Made by a program: the position numbers and the translations under genes
The notes under the pieces: generated by a model
Databases searched by the model: none
What the model saw: the letters and a program-made list of their open reading frames with translations, nothing else
What the model was told of the DNA's origin: nothing
Shown: positions 1 to 7,721 of the stretch, piece by piece
Layout of the letters: each line of letters begins with the position of its first letter
Numbering within the stretch: position 1 is the first letter of the stretch
Source of the DNA: Rhizobium sp. PDO1-076
GTDB lineage: Bacteria > Pseudomonadota > Alphaproteobacteria > Rhizobiales > Rhizobiaceae
DNA: 51,941 nt
Assembly: GCF_000247475.1 (NCBI RefSeq)
Contig: NZ_AHZC01000110.1
Coordinates: 1-51,941, forward strand
Direction: 5' to 3'

Positions 1-947
1 ATCAGCCAAGCATGCGGACGCAGCACGGCGATATGGTCGGTGATCGTCTTGGCGTTGGACGGGCCGACGCCGATATTGACCAGCGTGATGCCGGCATGGC
101 CCTTCATCTTCAGGTGATAGGCCGGCATCTGCGGCAGGCGTCCGAGCGAAACACCCTCGCTTGGCTCGCTATCGCCGGGCTTGGTGATGATGTTGCCCGG
201 CTCGACAAAGGCCGTGTAGCCTTCACCGCCGTCTGCCATCAGCTTACGCGCATAGGCGCAGAACTCGTCGACATAGAACTGGTAATTGGTGAACAGGACA
301 AAATTCTGGAAATGATTGGCGCTGGTCGCCGTGTAATGCGACAGGCGCGCCAGCGAATAGTCGATGCGCTGGGCGGTGAACGGCGCCAGCGGATGCGGCT
401 CGCCCGGCTTCGGCTCGTATTCACCATTGGCGATTTCGTCATCGGTTACGGCAAGATCCGGGGTGTCGAAGACGTCGCGCAACTGCATGTCGGCAAGGCC
501 GCCGGCCGAGGCCTCGACATGCGCGCCTTCGGCGAAGGCGAAATGCAGCGGGATCGGGGTCGCCGATTCGGACACGATGACCGGCACCTGATGATTGCGC
601 ATCAGATGGCCGAGCTGCTCCTTCAGGTAGTGGCGAAACAGCGTCGGGCGGGTGATCGTTGTGGTGTAGAGGCCCGGCGACGTCACATGCCCATAGGCGA
701 GACGGGTGTCGATATGGCCGAAGCTCGTCGTCTCGAGCGCCACCTGCGGATAAAACGCCCGGTAGCGGCCGGCAATCGGCCCGCCTTGCGCGAGGTCGCC
801 AAAGGCATCGATCAGAAAGTCGGTATTGCGCTCATAGAGCGCGGTCAGCGCATCGACCGCTTCGGTGGCATTGTTGAACGCCTGCGGTTCATACGGCTCG
901 GGGCTGATGAAATTGACGGGTGCGGAAATAGGGATTCGTGTGTTCAT
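1..947 (-). CDS. amn: AMP nucleosidase, N-terminal part (cut by window start)
   Basis: AMP nucleosidase hydrolyses the N-glycosidic bond of AMP to adenine and ribose 5-phosphate in the cytoplasm. About 315 codons are visible, read on the minus strand from the ATG at 947; the 3' end lies outside the window. The N-terminal AMN domain is followed by the start of the nucleoside-phosphorylase-like domain, with the characteristic stretch GITLVNIGVGPSNAKT and then DHIAVLRPHAWL just before the edge. E. coli Amn is about 480 residues, so roughly one third is missing. A long open frame on the opposite strand is only its shadow. The assignment is confident from family-typical motifs. Confidence 0.88.
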   Translation of the reverse strand, partial: MNTRIPISAPVNFISPEPYEPQAFNNATEAVDALTALYERNTDFLIDAFGDLAQGGPIAGRYRAFYPQVALETTSFGHIDTRLAYGHVTSPGLYTTTITRPTLFRHYLKEQLGHLMRNHQVPVIVSESATPIPLHFAFAEGAHVEASAGGLADMQLRDVFDTPDLAVTDDEIANGEYEPKPGEPHPLAPFTAQRIDYSLARLSHYTATSANHFQNFVLFTNYQFYVDEFCAYARKLMADGGEGYTAFVEPGNIITKPGDSEPSEGVSLGRLPQMPAYHLKMKGHAGITLVNIGVGPSNAKTITDHIAVLRPHAWL

Positions 948-1263
948 GACGCATTATAGGAAAGAGTGATTGACAAGCAAACGACGTTTTGGTGACGATT
1001 TCCAGAATTTAGGGGCATATCACTTCTGGCCGATCCGGCAATCTGCATGATCTCGATCGCAGCGGTCCCTTCTGCGCTTTCAGTCCGACCGCGCTGATTG
1101 CGGACGGGTGCCGCAGGCGACATTGCGCGCCAGTCGGGACAATCAACATGTTAGAATATCGAAATAATTAAATTTAGCGGACCCTTTCCGGCAGATGGTA
1201 TGCGGCCTACAATGCAACCGTTGTCCCGTTCTGGTGGACGGGACCGTTTGGAGGGCGATTGTC
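948..1263. other. Intergenic region between amn and a glycine-rich protein gene
   Basis: This 316-base stretch separates amn (minus) from the glycine-rich protein (plus) and must hold both divergent promoters. I see no convincing -35/-10 pair, RNA gene or repeat in it. The part near 1147-1185 is AT-rich and is the likeliest promoter area for the plus-strand gene. Confidence 0.4.
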
Positions 1264-1557
1264 ATGGATATCGCATCAATCCTGGCCCAGCTGATCGGTG
1301 GCGCGGCCGGTGGAACGGCGGGCGGCAAGATTCTGAAGGATTCGGATCTCGGTCAGATCGGCAACCTGCTCGCCGGAGCGATCGGCGGCGTCGGTGGCGG
1401 GACGATTCTGGGGTCGCTGCTCGGGGCGGGAGGAGCTGCTGCCGCCGGTGGCGTTGATATAGCGGCGCTTGCAGGCCAGTTTGTCGGCGGCGGCGTCGCA
1501 GGTCTGGTCGTCCAGGTCATCGTCGGGCTGATCAAGAACAAGCTGCTGGCCAAATAG
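1264..1557 (+). CDS. Small glycine-rich membrane-like protein, unknown function
   Basis: The 97-residue protein is almost entirely Gly, Ala, Leu, Ile and Val. It has repeated glycine-zipper-like segments (GGAAGGTAGGK, GAIGGVGGGTILG, GGGVAGLVV) and ends in a basic tail, LIKNKLLAK. The start is the ATG at 1264 because a GGAGG lies about 8 bases upstream; a longer in-frame opening from 1195 lacks such a site. There is no classical signal peptide, but at least two segments are hydrophobic enough to span or insert into a membrane. Similar short glycine-rich proteins are often annotated as hypothetical in rhizobia. It stands alone, with no operon partner. Function unknown; a membrane-active or oligomerising role would be inference. 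Confidence 0.65.
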   Translation: MDIASILAQLIGGAAGGTAGGKILKDSDLGQIGNLLAGAIGGVGGGTILGSLLGAGGAAAAGGVDIAALAGQFVGGGVAGLVVQVIVGLIKNKLLAK

Positions 1558-1602
1558 GCGGCAATCACAGACCGATTGGCCGAAGCCGAGGCAAATCTAT
1601 CC

Positions 1603-1773
1603 CTAGAAGACAGCCTTGCAGAGCGCGCTGCCGGGAATGCCACAGCTCGACATCGCGGCTGCCTGCCCGTGGCGCAGACCGGGTCCCGTGGACACCACCA
1701 ACTGGGCAAACAGGAAGGCGAAAACGGCCATCGCCAAGGTCAGAATGGTCATGCGGCGATACAGCGTGCTCAT
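1603..1773 (-). CDS. Small single-pass membrane or exported protein, hypothetical
   Basis: The frame encodes 56 residues from the ATG at 1773. The N-terminus is basic (MSTLYRRM), followed by a hydrophobic stretch of about 20 residues (TILTLAMAVFAFLFAQLVV), then a polar tail with two cysteines (SSCGIPGSALC). A GGAG sits about 8 bases upstream of this start on the minus strand, which favours it over the longer frame starting at 1905. It is convergent with the glycine-rich gene, with 45 bases between the stops. I do not recognise a family. It could be a small membrane protein or a precursor with an uncleaved signal anchor. Confidence 0.45.
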   Translation of the reverse strand: MSTLYRRMTILTLAMAVFAFLFAQLVVSTGPGLRHGQAAAMSSCGIPGSALCKAVF

Positions 1774-2063
1774 GAGGAAGTCTCCAGTCCCTTGTCCCTG
1801 TGACCGACTATGCTGACAGCTCGCTGAACACCGCCTGAGAAACGGGTTCATCCGGCATTCAGGAAACTGGGCAATTTTGCGATACGCCTTCAGGCGAGGC
1901 GTCATCCGGCATGAATCGGGCTTTGGGTCTTTATCCGCGTCTCTCTCTCTGCAATACTGGCGCCACGGGCACTGTCTCGTTTGTCACAACAATTAAAGTC
2001 GTTCCCATGCGCGGCACTGCCCGCGGGTGGGCATAGGCGACCCTCATAAAACGAGACCAGACG

Positions 2064-2441
2064 ATGGAAAACATCAATCATGAGACCATGCGCTTCGGGC
2101 GGGTCGCTGTCATGCTGCCGGTCAAGCAGATGGCACGCGCCGAAAAATTCTACACGGAGGTTCTGGGTTTCAGCAAAACCTTCGAGAACGGCTCTCCGGT
2201 CGGCTTCATGATCCTGAAACGGGATTCAGCCGAATTGCACCTGACTTTGCAGCCCGGCTATGAAGCGGCGGACTTCAACGTCGCCCATATGATGGTCGAG
2301 AACATCGATGCCCTGCATGACGTCATCCAGCGCAAGGGCTTGCGTGTGATCAAGCGGCTGCAGAACAAGGATTACGGGCTGCGCGCCTTCGTCTTCGAGG
2401 ATCCCGACGGCAATCGCATCGATGTCGGTGAGCCCATCTGA
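2064..2441 (+). CDS. VOC-superfamily protein (glyoxalase/bleomycin-resistance fold)
   Basis: This 125-residue protein has the compact paired beta-alpha-beta-beta-beta layout of vicinal-oxygen-chelate proteins. The opening segment has the pattern MLPVKQMARAEKFYTEVLGF typical of the first half. The end reads GLRAFVFEDPDGNRIDVGEP, where 'F.DPDGN.I' is the family signature carrying the metal-ligand glutamate region. The length matches a single-domain member. Substrate cannot be inferred; family members include glyoxalase I, fosfomycin/bleomycin resistance proteins and ring-cleaving dioxygenases. It stands alone, convergent with the broken LysR gene. The second methionine (2088) is an alternative start. 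Confidence 0.8.
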   Translation: MENINHETMRFGRVAVMLPVKQMARAEKFYTEVLGFSKTFENGSPVGFMILKRDSAELHLTLQPGYEAADFNVAHMMVENIDALHDVIQRKGLRVIKRLQNKDYGLRAFVFEDPDGNRIDVGEPI

Positions 2442-2461
2442 GCCGTCAAGCGGTGATAGCT

Positions 2462-2480
2462 GCGGCGGGGGTTCCGCCGC
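2462..2480. terminator. GC-rich hairpin between convergent genes
   Basis: A perfect 7-bp stem (GCGGCGG / CCGCCGC) with a GGGTT loop lies between the convergent stops of the VOC gene and the LysR remnant. No U-run follows on either strand, so it is a weak terminator candidate. Confidence 0.35.
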
Positions 2481-2507
2481 GGCGACAACTAGAGGCTCGC
2501 CTTACCG

Positions 2508-3403
2508 CTAAAGTCTCGCCTTGGCGAAGATTTCCGTTGCCCAGTCGAGGAAGACGCGCAGGCGTGCGGCTGTGTGCCTGTTTTGCGGATAGACCGCCGA
2601 AAGCGGCGTCGGCGAGGGCGGATGGTCCTGCAGGATCTCGACCAAGCGGCCCTCGGCCAGATCTTGCGCCAGCCGGTAACGCGGTGCCTGGATCAGGCCG
2701 AAGCCGAGCCGGCAAAGATCGGTCATCGTGTCGGAATTGTTGACCGTGACCCGTGATCCGAGCGAGATCAACTTGATCGCCTGCCCATCGATGAATTCGA
2801 GCGGCATCACTTCGCCGGTGCGTGACGAGACAAAACCGACACACAGATGTCCGGCGGCAAGATCGGCGAGCGTCGCCGGCATGCCGTGGCGGGCGAGATA
2901 GCGGGGCTGGCACAGGTCACTTCGCCGATCGTCGCAAGCCTGCGCGCGATCAGGCCGCTATCGGCAAGCTCCCCGGCGCGAAGCGCGCAATCGACGCCTT
3001 CGCGGACCAGGTCGACCAGCCGGTCGCCCTGGCCGATATGCAGATCGAGACCGGGATAGCGCGCGAGGAATTCAGGCAGATGCGGCAGCAGAAACGTCCG
3101 CGTCAGCAGCGGATGGGCGTCGATCCTGAGGATCCCGCGCGGTTTGCCATCGCGAAAGGCGTTTTCGGCTTCGTCAATGTCCGAAAGAATGGCGAGGCAG
3201 CGCTCGTAATGAACCTGTCCTTCCAGCGTCGGCGTCACATGCCGCGTCGTGCGCTCCAGCAGCCGGGCGCCGAGATCGGCCTCTAGCTGCTTGATCGCTT
3301 CGGTCGCCGTCGATCGGCCGAGCCCGAGATCGGCGGCAGCCGCAGAAAAACTGCGCCGCTCCACCACGCGGAGAAACAACTGCATCCGGTCAAGACGATC
3401 CAT
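2508..3403 (-). pseudogene. LysR-family transcriptional regulator, broken by a one-base frameshift
   Basis: The N-terminal frame starts at 3403 with a clear LysR winged-helix domain (LFLRVVERRSFSAAAADLGL, then AIKQLEADLGARLLERTTR). The reading continues into the substrate-binding domain up to 'EVTCASP' and then shifts. A second frame resumes at once and gives the expected C-terminal half (PATLADLAAGHLCVGF to the end at 2508). Adding one C to the run of four C (plus-strand G run at 2903-2906) restores the family-typical 'CASPRYLARHGMPATL' and a protein of 298 residues, the usual LysR length. So the sequence shows either a recent inactivation or a homopolymer sequencing error. As written, only a 198-residue truncated product would be made, with the DNA-binding domain intact. 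It is divergent from the SDR gene, its likely target. Confidence 0.8.
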
Positions 3404-3425
3404 CGCTTATTGTTCGCACCATCAG

Positions 3426-3455
3426 AATTATCATGTCAAGCTATGCGTGATTGTT
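3426..3455. promoter_or_regulatory. Candidate LysR-type operator in the divergent intergenic region
   Basis: An imperfect dyad, AATTATCA - 14 bases - TGATTGTT (6 of 8 positions matching), lies in the 104-base gap between the divergent LysR and SDR genes. LysR regulators commonly bind AT-rich dyads in exactly this position. No experimental motif is available, so this is only a candidate. Confidence 0.3.
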
Positions 3456-3507
3456 TGGCGCGGGTAGAGGCATATCTTCTGAGTAGGCAGAAACAAGGAG
3501 CGTCGCC

Positions 3508-4248
3508 ATGACCGAGACAGAAACCAGAACCGCCATCGTCACCGGCTCGTCGAAAGGCATTGGCGCAGCGATTGCCAGACGTCTTGCCCGCGACGGTTTT
3601 GCCGTGGTGGTCAACTACGCAAGCGGTGCGGAGGCAGCCGCAGCCGTTGTCGGCGAAATCGAGGCGGCCGGCGGCCGTGCCATGGCGGTTCAGGCCGATA
3701 TTGCCTCCAGCGACGGTATGAAAGCATTGTTCGATGCTGCCGAAGAGACGTTTGGTGGCGTTGATGTACTGGTCAACAATGCCGGCATCATGCAGCTTTC
3801 ACCGATTGCCGACACGTCGGATGAGGCCTTTGAGCGCCAAGTCGCGATCAATCTCGGCGGCGTCTTCCGCGGCATGCGCGAGGGCGCCAACCGCATCCGC
3901 CCCGGCGGCCGCATCATCAGCTTTTCGACCAGTGTCGTCGGTCTCTACCAGCCGGCCTACGGAGTCTATGCCGCAACGAAGGCTGCCGTCGAGGCGATGA
4001 CCCATATCCTCGCCAAGGAACTCGGGCCAAAGGCGATCACCGTCAATGCGGTGGCGCCGGGCCCGGCCGAGACCGAACTGTTCATGAAGGGCAAGTCGGA
4101 CGAACTGGTCAACACGATTGCCGGCATGAACCCGCTGAAGCGGCTCGGCCAGCCGGACGATATTGCCGCTGTCGTCTCCTTCCTCGCCGGCCCGGATGGC
4201 GGCTGGGTCAACGGCCAGGTGATCCGCGCCAATGGCGGCGTGGTCTGA
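3508..4248 (+). CDS. SDR-family NAD(P)-dependent oxidoreductase
   Basis: This 246-residue classical short-chain dehydrogenase/reductase has the cofactor motif TGSSKGIGAAIAR near residues 12-24, the NNAG motif (DVLVNNAGIM), a catalytic serine in SFSTSVVGLYQPAYG, and the YAATK active-site Tyr-Lys followed by VNAVAPGPAETELF. The C-terminus ends GPDGGWVNGQVIRANGG, as in FabG-like and glucose-dehydrogenase-like members. Substrate is not determinable. A tautomerase-family gene follows after 42 bases, and a LysR regulator gene (broken here) is divergent upstream, so it probably belongs to a small inducible catabolic or detoxification unit. RBS: AAGGAG about 9 bases before the ATG. Confidence 0.9.
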   Translation: MTETETRTAIVTGSSKGIGAAIARRLARDGFAVVVNYASGAEAAAAVVGEIEAAGGRAMAVQADIASSDGMKALFDAAEETFGGVDVLVNNAGIMQLSPIADTSDEAFERQVAINLGGVFRGMREGANRIRPGGRIISFSTSVVGLYQPAYGVYAATKAAVEAMTHILAKELGPKAITVNAVAPGPAETELFMKGKSDELVNTIAGMNPLKRLGQPDDIAAVVSFLAGPDGGWVNGQVIRANGGVV

Positions 4249-4290
4249 CACAGGCAGCCCCTCAAAGAAACAACACATCAGGAGAATGAA

Positions 4291-4503
4291 ATGCCGTTTG
4301 TAAACATCAAGACCCCGGAGGGTGCTCTGTCCAAGGTCCAGAAGGAGGAAATCGTCCATCGGACGACCGCCATGCTGGTCGAATATTTTTCCGAGGCCGC
4401 GCGGCCGCATACCATGGTGCTGATCGAGGAGGTCAAGGACGGCGGCTATGCCCGCGCCGATATGGTCTACACAATCCCGGACGCCTATCGCGCTGTCGAT
4501 TAG
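4291..4503 (+). CDS. 4-oxalocrotonate tautomerase family protein
   Basis: The 70-residue protein starts MPFVNIKTPEG, leaving Pro at the N-terminus after methionine removal; the amino-terminal proline is the catalytic base of the tautomerase superfamily. The length (about 60-75 residues) and the 'HTMVLIEEV' strand fit a 4-OT-like subunit, which normally works as a hexamer or a trimer of dimers. RBS AGGAG lies 9 bases upstream. It follows the SDR gene at short distance, so co-transcription is likely. Actual substrate unknown; members include xylene-catabolic tautomerases and dehalogenase relatives. Confidence 0.8.
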   Translation: MPFVNIKTPEGALSKVQKEEIVHRTTAMLVEYFSEAARPHTMVLIEEVKDGGYARADMVYTIPDAYRAVD

Positions 4504-4526
4504 TGGCGGTGTCGGAGAATAAAGAT

Positions 4527-4552
4527 CGGGCGGGGGATCGCTCCCACCGCCC
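4527..4552. terminator. Hairpin downstream of the tautomerase gene
   Basis: The arms CGGGCGG / CCGCCCG continue inward with GGGA / TCCC around one bulged A and a TCGC loop. The following sequence is C/T-rich (TTCCCCTCTTT) rather than a pure T run. It lies between the convergent tautomerase and DUF2147 genes and may serve as their terminator. Confidence 0.5.
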
Positions 4553-4593
4553 GGTTCCCCTCTTTATAGTGCCCGGTTCCGCTCTTTGTAGTG
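4550..4593. repeat. Two tandem copies of a 22-bp unit
   Basis: The unit CCCGGTTCCCCTCTTTATAG plus TG (4550-4571) is followed directly by a second copy (4572-4593) differing at two positions. It sits between the convergent genes, just beyond the hairpin at 4527-4552. Likely a local slippage duplication; no function visible. Confidence 0.75.
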
Positions 4594-4607
4594 AGAGCGT
4601 TGGCCGA

Positions 4608-4943
4608 TCAGAGCCGCGACCAGGTCTGGCTCTTGCAAAGAACGGCGAGCACGCAGCCCTTCATCTTCAGCGAGCTGCCCGAAACCGTGCCTGAACCCGA
4701 ATACGTCTTGTCGGTTTCAGGGTCGGTGATTTCGCCGGAATAGCTGTCGCCGCTGCCCGACATCTTGCCGATCTGCTTGCCGACGAACTTGCCGGTCTTC
4801 AGCGTCACGCAAAAGGCGCCACCACAGGGGGCGATTTCGGCCGTGGCGCCGGTTGCCGTCTTCCAGTTGCCCTCGATGGGCTCTGCTGCCTGCGCGGTAA
4901 TGGCCGAAAACGCCAGCGCGGCGGCGATGATGATGGTCCGCAT
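4608..4943 (-). CDS. DUF2147-family exported protein
   Basis: The 111-residue precursor has a clear signal peptide (MRTIIIAAALAFSAITAQA, predicted cut before AEPIEG). The mature part matches the DUF2147 layout: 'EGNWKT' at the start, a cysteine pair in APCGGAFCVTL, a Gly/Ser-rich beta-strand segment with TDPETDKTYSGSG, and 'LKMKGCVLAVLCKSQTW' at the end. Members are small periplasmic beta-rich proteins without an established biochemical role; some cases I recall are linked to lipid or cell-envelope contexts. It stands alone, convergent with the tautomerase gene. The start is fixed by the signal peptide. Confidence 0.82.
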   Translation of the reverse strand: MRTIIIAAALAFSAITAQAAEPIEGNWKTATGATAEIAPCGGAFCVTLKTGKFVGKQIGKMSGSGDSYSGEITDPETDKTYSGSGTVSGSSLKMKGCVLAVLCKSQTWSRL

Positions 4944-5454
4944 GATTGATCACTCCTCCCGAGATGATGGTACAGGCCGTTGAGCGCCTGAATTCCTCCG
5001 AATTCATGGCTCACCGGTTAAAAATTATCTTACGCACACGTAAAGGTAAAATGCAATCCGCCGGATTTTCCGGCTGTGGATGGCGTTCAAAACCGGCATT
5101 TCCGGCCTTTGTTAAAAGTGCCTTCGAAATTCGTGGTGAACAATCGGTTGATTTCAAGATCTGAAATTTTCGTAAATTTCGATGCAAATTCCTTAAAATG
5201 CAGGGCATCCGATGCTTAACAAAAACCCAAGTTTACGAAGCATTTGTACTTTGTTTTCAGCAAATTAAGCATGCATTTTAAGCGACCATTGAAAGCCTTC
5301 CGGCATAGTTGGGTCATCAAACGAGCAGGGAAAAACCCGCCGATACCTGAAGGTTCGAAACGCCACGCAAGAAGATGGCAACGGTCCGGAAGGCGCTCCG
5401 AAAGGGGCAAAACAGGGACAGTTTAAACCACTAGGCTAGACAGGGACAAATCCG
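4944..5454. other. AT-rich intergenic region
   Basis: This 511-base stretch is clearly richer in A+T than its surroundings. It contains the divergent promoter areas of the DUF2147 gene (minus) and the Sel1 gene (plus). Short open frames on both strands lack ribosome-binding sites and family resemblance. A nine-base direct repeat ACAGGGACA occurs near 5413 and 5440, the second copy just ahead of the Sel1 start. I see no RNA gene, though an sRNA cannot be excluded. Confidence 0.4.
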
Positions 5455-5721
5455 ATGGCACGCTTTGAAATGCGCAATTCCGAAATGGCCACAATGGGTG
5501 GCGAAACCCGAGCCGATGTCTTCTGCGACATGGGTCTGATGTACGCAACCGGTCGTGGTTGCCCGATCGATCTGGTCTCGGCCCACAAGTGGCTCAACAT
5601 CGCGGCAATCAAGGGATGCGAGCGCGCCGCCGAGCTGCGTGCCGATCTCGCCCAGACGATGACGAAGCCCGATCTCGCCGCAGCGTTGCGCGCCGCCCGC
5701 GAATGGATGACCATCCACTGA
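5455..5721 (+). CDS. Short Sel1-repeat (TPR-like) protein
   Basis: The 88-residue protein contains one recognisable Sel1-like helix pair: 'ADVFCDMGLMYATGRGCPIDLVSAHKWLNIAAIKGCERA', matching the A..LG..Y..G.GV..D...A..W...AA..G..A consensus. A second, incomplete helical repeat follows (ADLAQTMTKPDLAAALRAAREW). There is no signal peptide, so it is probably cytoplasmic. Such repeats mediate protein-protein contacts; the partner is unknown. It is monocistronic with a strong terminator about 100 bases downstream. Short single-repeat Sel1 proteins of this kind are common in rhizobia. Confidence 0.75.
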   Translation: MARFEMRNSEMATMGGETRADVFCDMGLMYATGRGCPIDLVSAHKWLNIAAIKGCERAAELRADLAQTMTKPDLAAALRAAREWMTIH

Positions 5722-5824
5722 ATGCAGTTACCCCGCCTTTGGCGGGAGGACGAAAAAGCACAAGAACCCTGATGCAGGGGAACGTGGCGGGGGACCTTTG
5801 GACGGGGCCAGTGCCAACACATCA

Positions 5825-5866
5825 GAACCGCGACCGGCAGGAACAAGGCCGGCGCGGTTCTTTTTA
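5825..5866 (+). terminator. Rho-independent terminator after the Sel1 gene
   Basis: The stem GAACCGCG-(A)-CCGG pairs with CCGG-CGCGGTTC across an 11-base loop and is followed by TTTTT. It lies 103 bases beyond the Sel1 stop and 18 bases before the stop of the convergent aminotransferase gene. Confidence 0.8.
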
Positions 5867-5883
5867 TTGCAGGAACACCGGCT

Positions 5884-6996
5884 TTATGCCAGCGACGCCA
5901 GAACCTTCGGCAACGCTTCTTCCAGAAGGTCCATATCTGCCGGCAGGCCGGTCGAGATACGGATACAGCGGTTGAGCGGCGCGACGCCGGGCATGCGGAT
6001 GAAAATCCCGTGCTCCATCAGCCCGTCGACGATTGCACGCGCATAAATACCGTCTCGTCCCGCATCGACGGTGACGAAATTCGTCGCGGACTTGAGCGGT
6101 TTCAGGCCATTGGCCGTGGCGATGTCTGAAATGCGTGCGCGCGAATCTGCGATGCGCGCCAGAACGTCGGCCAGATAGCGTTGATCCTTCAATGCGGCGA
6201 GTGCCGCTTCCGTCGAAAGTCGCGGCATGCCGAAATGGTTGCGGATCTTGTCAAAGGCAGAAACCGTGCCCGCTGTGCCGAAACCATAGCCGACCCGCGC
6301 GCCGGCAAGGCCATAGGCCTTGGAGAATGTCCGGGTGCGGATCACGTTGGGCAGATCGATCAAGGCGTCGGTGGCCGGGATCGAGCCGGCCGGTGCCGTT
6401 TCGCTATAGGCTTCGTCCAGAATGAGCAGTGTGGTATCCGGCAGAGCCCGGGCAAAGGCGACAATCGCGTCCGCATCCCACCAGCTGCCCATCGGATTGT
6501 CGGGATTGGCGAAATAGACGAGCGGCGCATCCTCGGCTTTGACGGCTGCGAGCAATCCGTCGAGATCTTCGCGGTCGTCGCGATAGGGTACGGTGACCAG
6601 GCGACCACCGAAGCCGTTTACATGGAAATTGAAGGTCGGATAGCCGCCGAGCGACGTGACGACCGGCATGCCCGGTTCGATCACCAGTCGGACGATCAGG
6701 CCGAGCAGGTCGTCTATGCCTTCTCCGATGACGAAATTCTCCGGCTTGAGCGACAGATGTGTCGCCAGCGCGGTCTTCAGGGCGTGGTTTTCCGGATCAT
6801 TGTATTTCCAGATTTCGACCGATTTTTCGGCAATCCTGGCGATGACGGAAGGAGCGGGCCCGAAGCCGCTTTCATTCGCGCCGATCCTGGCTTTCACCGG
6901 CAGTCCGCGTTGGCGTTCTATGGCCTCCGGGCCAATGAAGGGCACGGTTGCCGGCAGGGAGGATGTCAGGGGGGTGAAGCGAGAAAAGGCGGACAT
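5884..6996 (-). CDS. Histidinol-phosphate aminotransferase-like PLP enzyme
   Basis: This fold-type I aminotransferase has 370 residues. From the ATG at 6996 the PLP-site pieces are ARIGANESGFGPAPS (substrate side, near 37-50), YFANPDNPMG (near 161-170), LDEAYSE with Asp194 and Tyr197, and TFSKAYGLAGARVGY with the Schiff-base Lys226. This is the HisC/CobD subgroup pattern (ordinarily L-histidinol phosphate + 2-oxoglutarate). The gene is not in a his operon, so its substrate may be another amino acid such as phenylalanine or a phosphonate/threonine-phosphate analogue; that is open. The start at 6996 is chosen because family alignment begins there; a frame extension to 7071 adds about 25 atypical residues. 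Confidence 0.82.
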   Translation of the reverse strand: MSAFSRFTPLTSSLPATVPFIGPEAIERQRGLPVKARIGANESGFGPAPSVIARIAEKSVEIWKYNDPENHALKTALATHLSLKPENFVIGEGIDDLLGLIVRLVIEPGMPVVTSLGGYPTFNFHVNGFGGRLVTVPYRDDREDLDGLLAAVKAEDAPLVYFANPDNPMGSWWDADAIVAFARALPDTTLLILDEAYSETAPAGSIPATDALIDLPNVIRTRTFSKAYGLAGARVGYGFGTAGTVSAFDKIRNHFGMPRLSTEAALAALKDQRYLADVLARIADSRARISDIATANGLKPLKSATNFVTVDAGRDGIYARAIVDGLMEHGIFIRMPGVAPLNRCIRISTGLPADMDLLEEALPKVLASLA

Positions 6997-7107
6997 GCGA
7001 TGCTGGGATCCCGGGCAGATGTTGAACTTTGCCCACAATAGGATTCCGCAGGATGCGCGCAAGGGCGGCAAGACGCGTCAAAGCCTGCTTCAGACGTTTT
7101 GCCGCAA

Positions 7108-7518
7108 TCAGCGTCCGAGGCGCGCGCCGTTTCCGTTGGTGAATGGCTTGATCGGCGCTTCCATCTTTTCACCGAGCATGAAGTCTGCACGCACGATCCG
7201 GTGCAGCATCGCCTCCGGGATCGGCCGGATGAATTTCACCCCGACCCGGTTGCCGTTTCGATAGGCTTCCGCACAGCCGATACGATCGGCGAGACCGACG
7301 ACCTGCAGGTAGTAGTGGGAGGAAAGACCGATGGTCGTGGTCATCACAAGTGCAGCACCGCCTTGCGAAATGTCCACCACTTCACAACTGCGGATCGTGA
7401 TGCCGCTGAGCCCCGGGCTGACGGCCATCACCTTGGCGGGACGTTGAACGTAGAAGCGCTCCCATTTGCGTTCGTACATTTCCGACTTGACGGTCGCCAG
7501 ATGCGTTGCGTTTTCCAT
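7108..7518 (-). CDS. PilZ-domain protein (first of two paralogues)
   Basis: The 136-residue protein consists of one PilZ-like beta-barrel. The c-di-GMP ligand motifs are partly present: DISQGG (Asp49, Ser51, Gly54) fits [D/N]xSxxG, but the arginine motif is R21-FYVQ-R26, with four rather than three intervening residues. The C-terminus is a basic, Asn/Gly-rich tail. There is no membrane segment. The next gene on the same strand (7722-8075) aligns with it position for position. PilZ proteins transmit c-di-GMP levels to motility, polysaccharide or adhesion systems; whether this one binds the nucleotide is uncertain. Confidence 0.75.
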   Translation of the reverse strand: MENATHLATVKSEMYERKWERFYVQRPAKVMAVSPGLSGITIRSCEVVDISQGGAALVMTTTIGLSSHYYLQVVGLADRIGCAEAYRNGNRVGVKFIRPIPEAMLHRIVRADFMLGEKMEAPIKPFTNGNGARLGR

Positions 7519-7721
7519 TGTTATTCTCGCGTTCCAAGCCCGGTGTTGCTTGCACTGTGGGTTCTATTATTTGCATTAGCGTCAATAGGATCAGTCAAGT
7601 TTTAGGTATCTTCATTTTCGCGAATATGAGGAGGAAGAGACCGCAGGAAAATACTGTGATGAAGTGCGTCGCATGCTGAATCGGCGCGCAGATTTCTGTC
7701 TCGCCGCGCCGCGTGTCGATG

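Noticed and set aside
12..959. A 315-codon open frame on the plus strand at the window start
   Set aside because: It is antisense to amn, whose minus-strand reading has the clear AMP-nucleosidase motifs; the plus frame has shadow composition.
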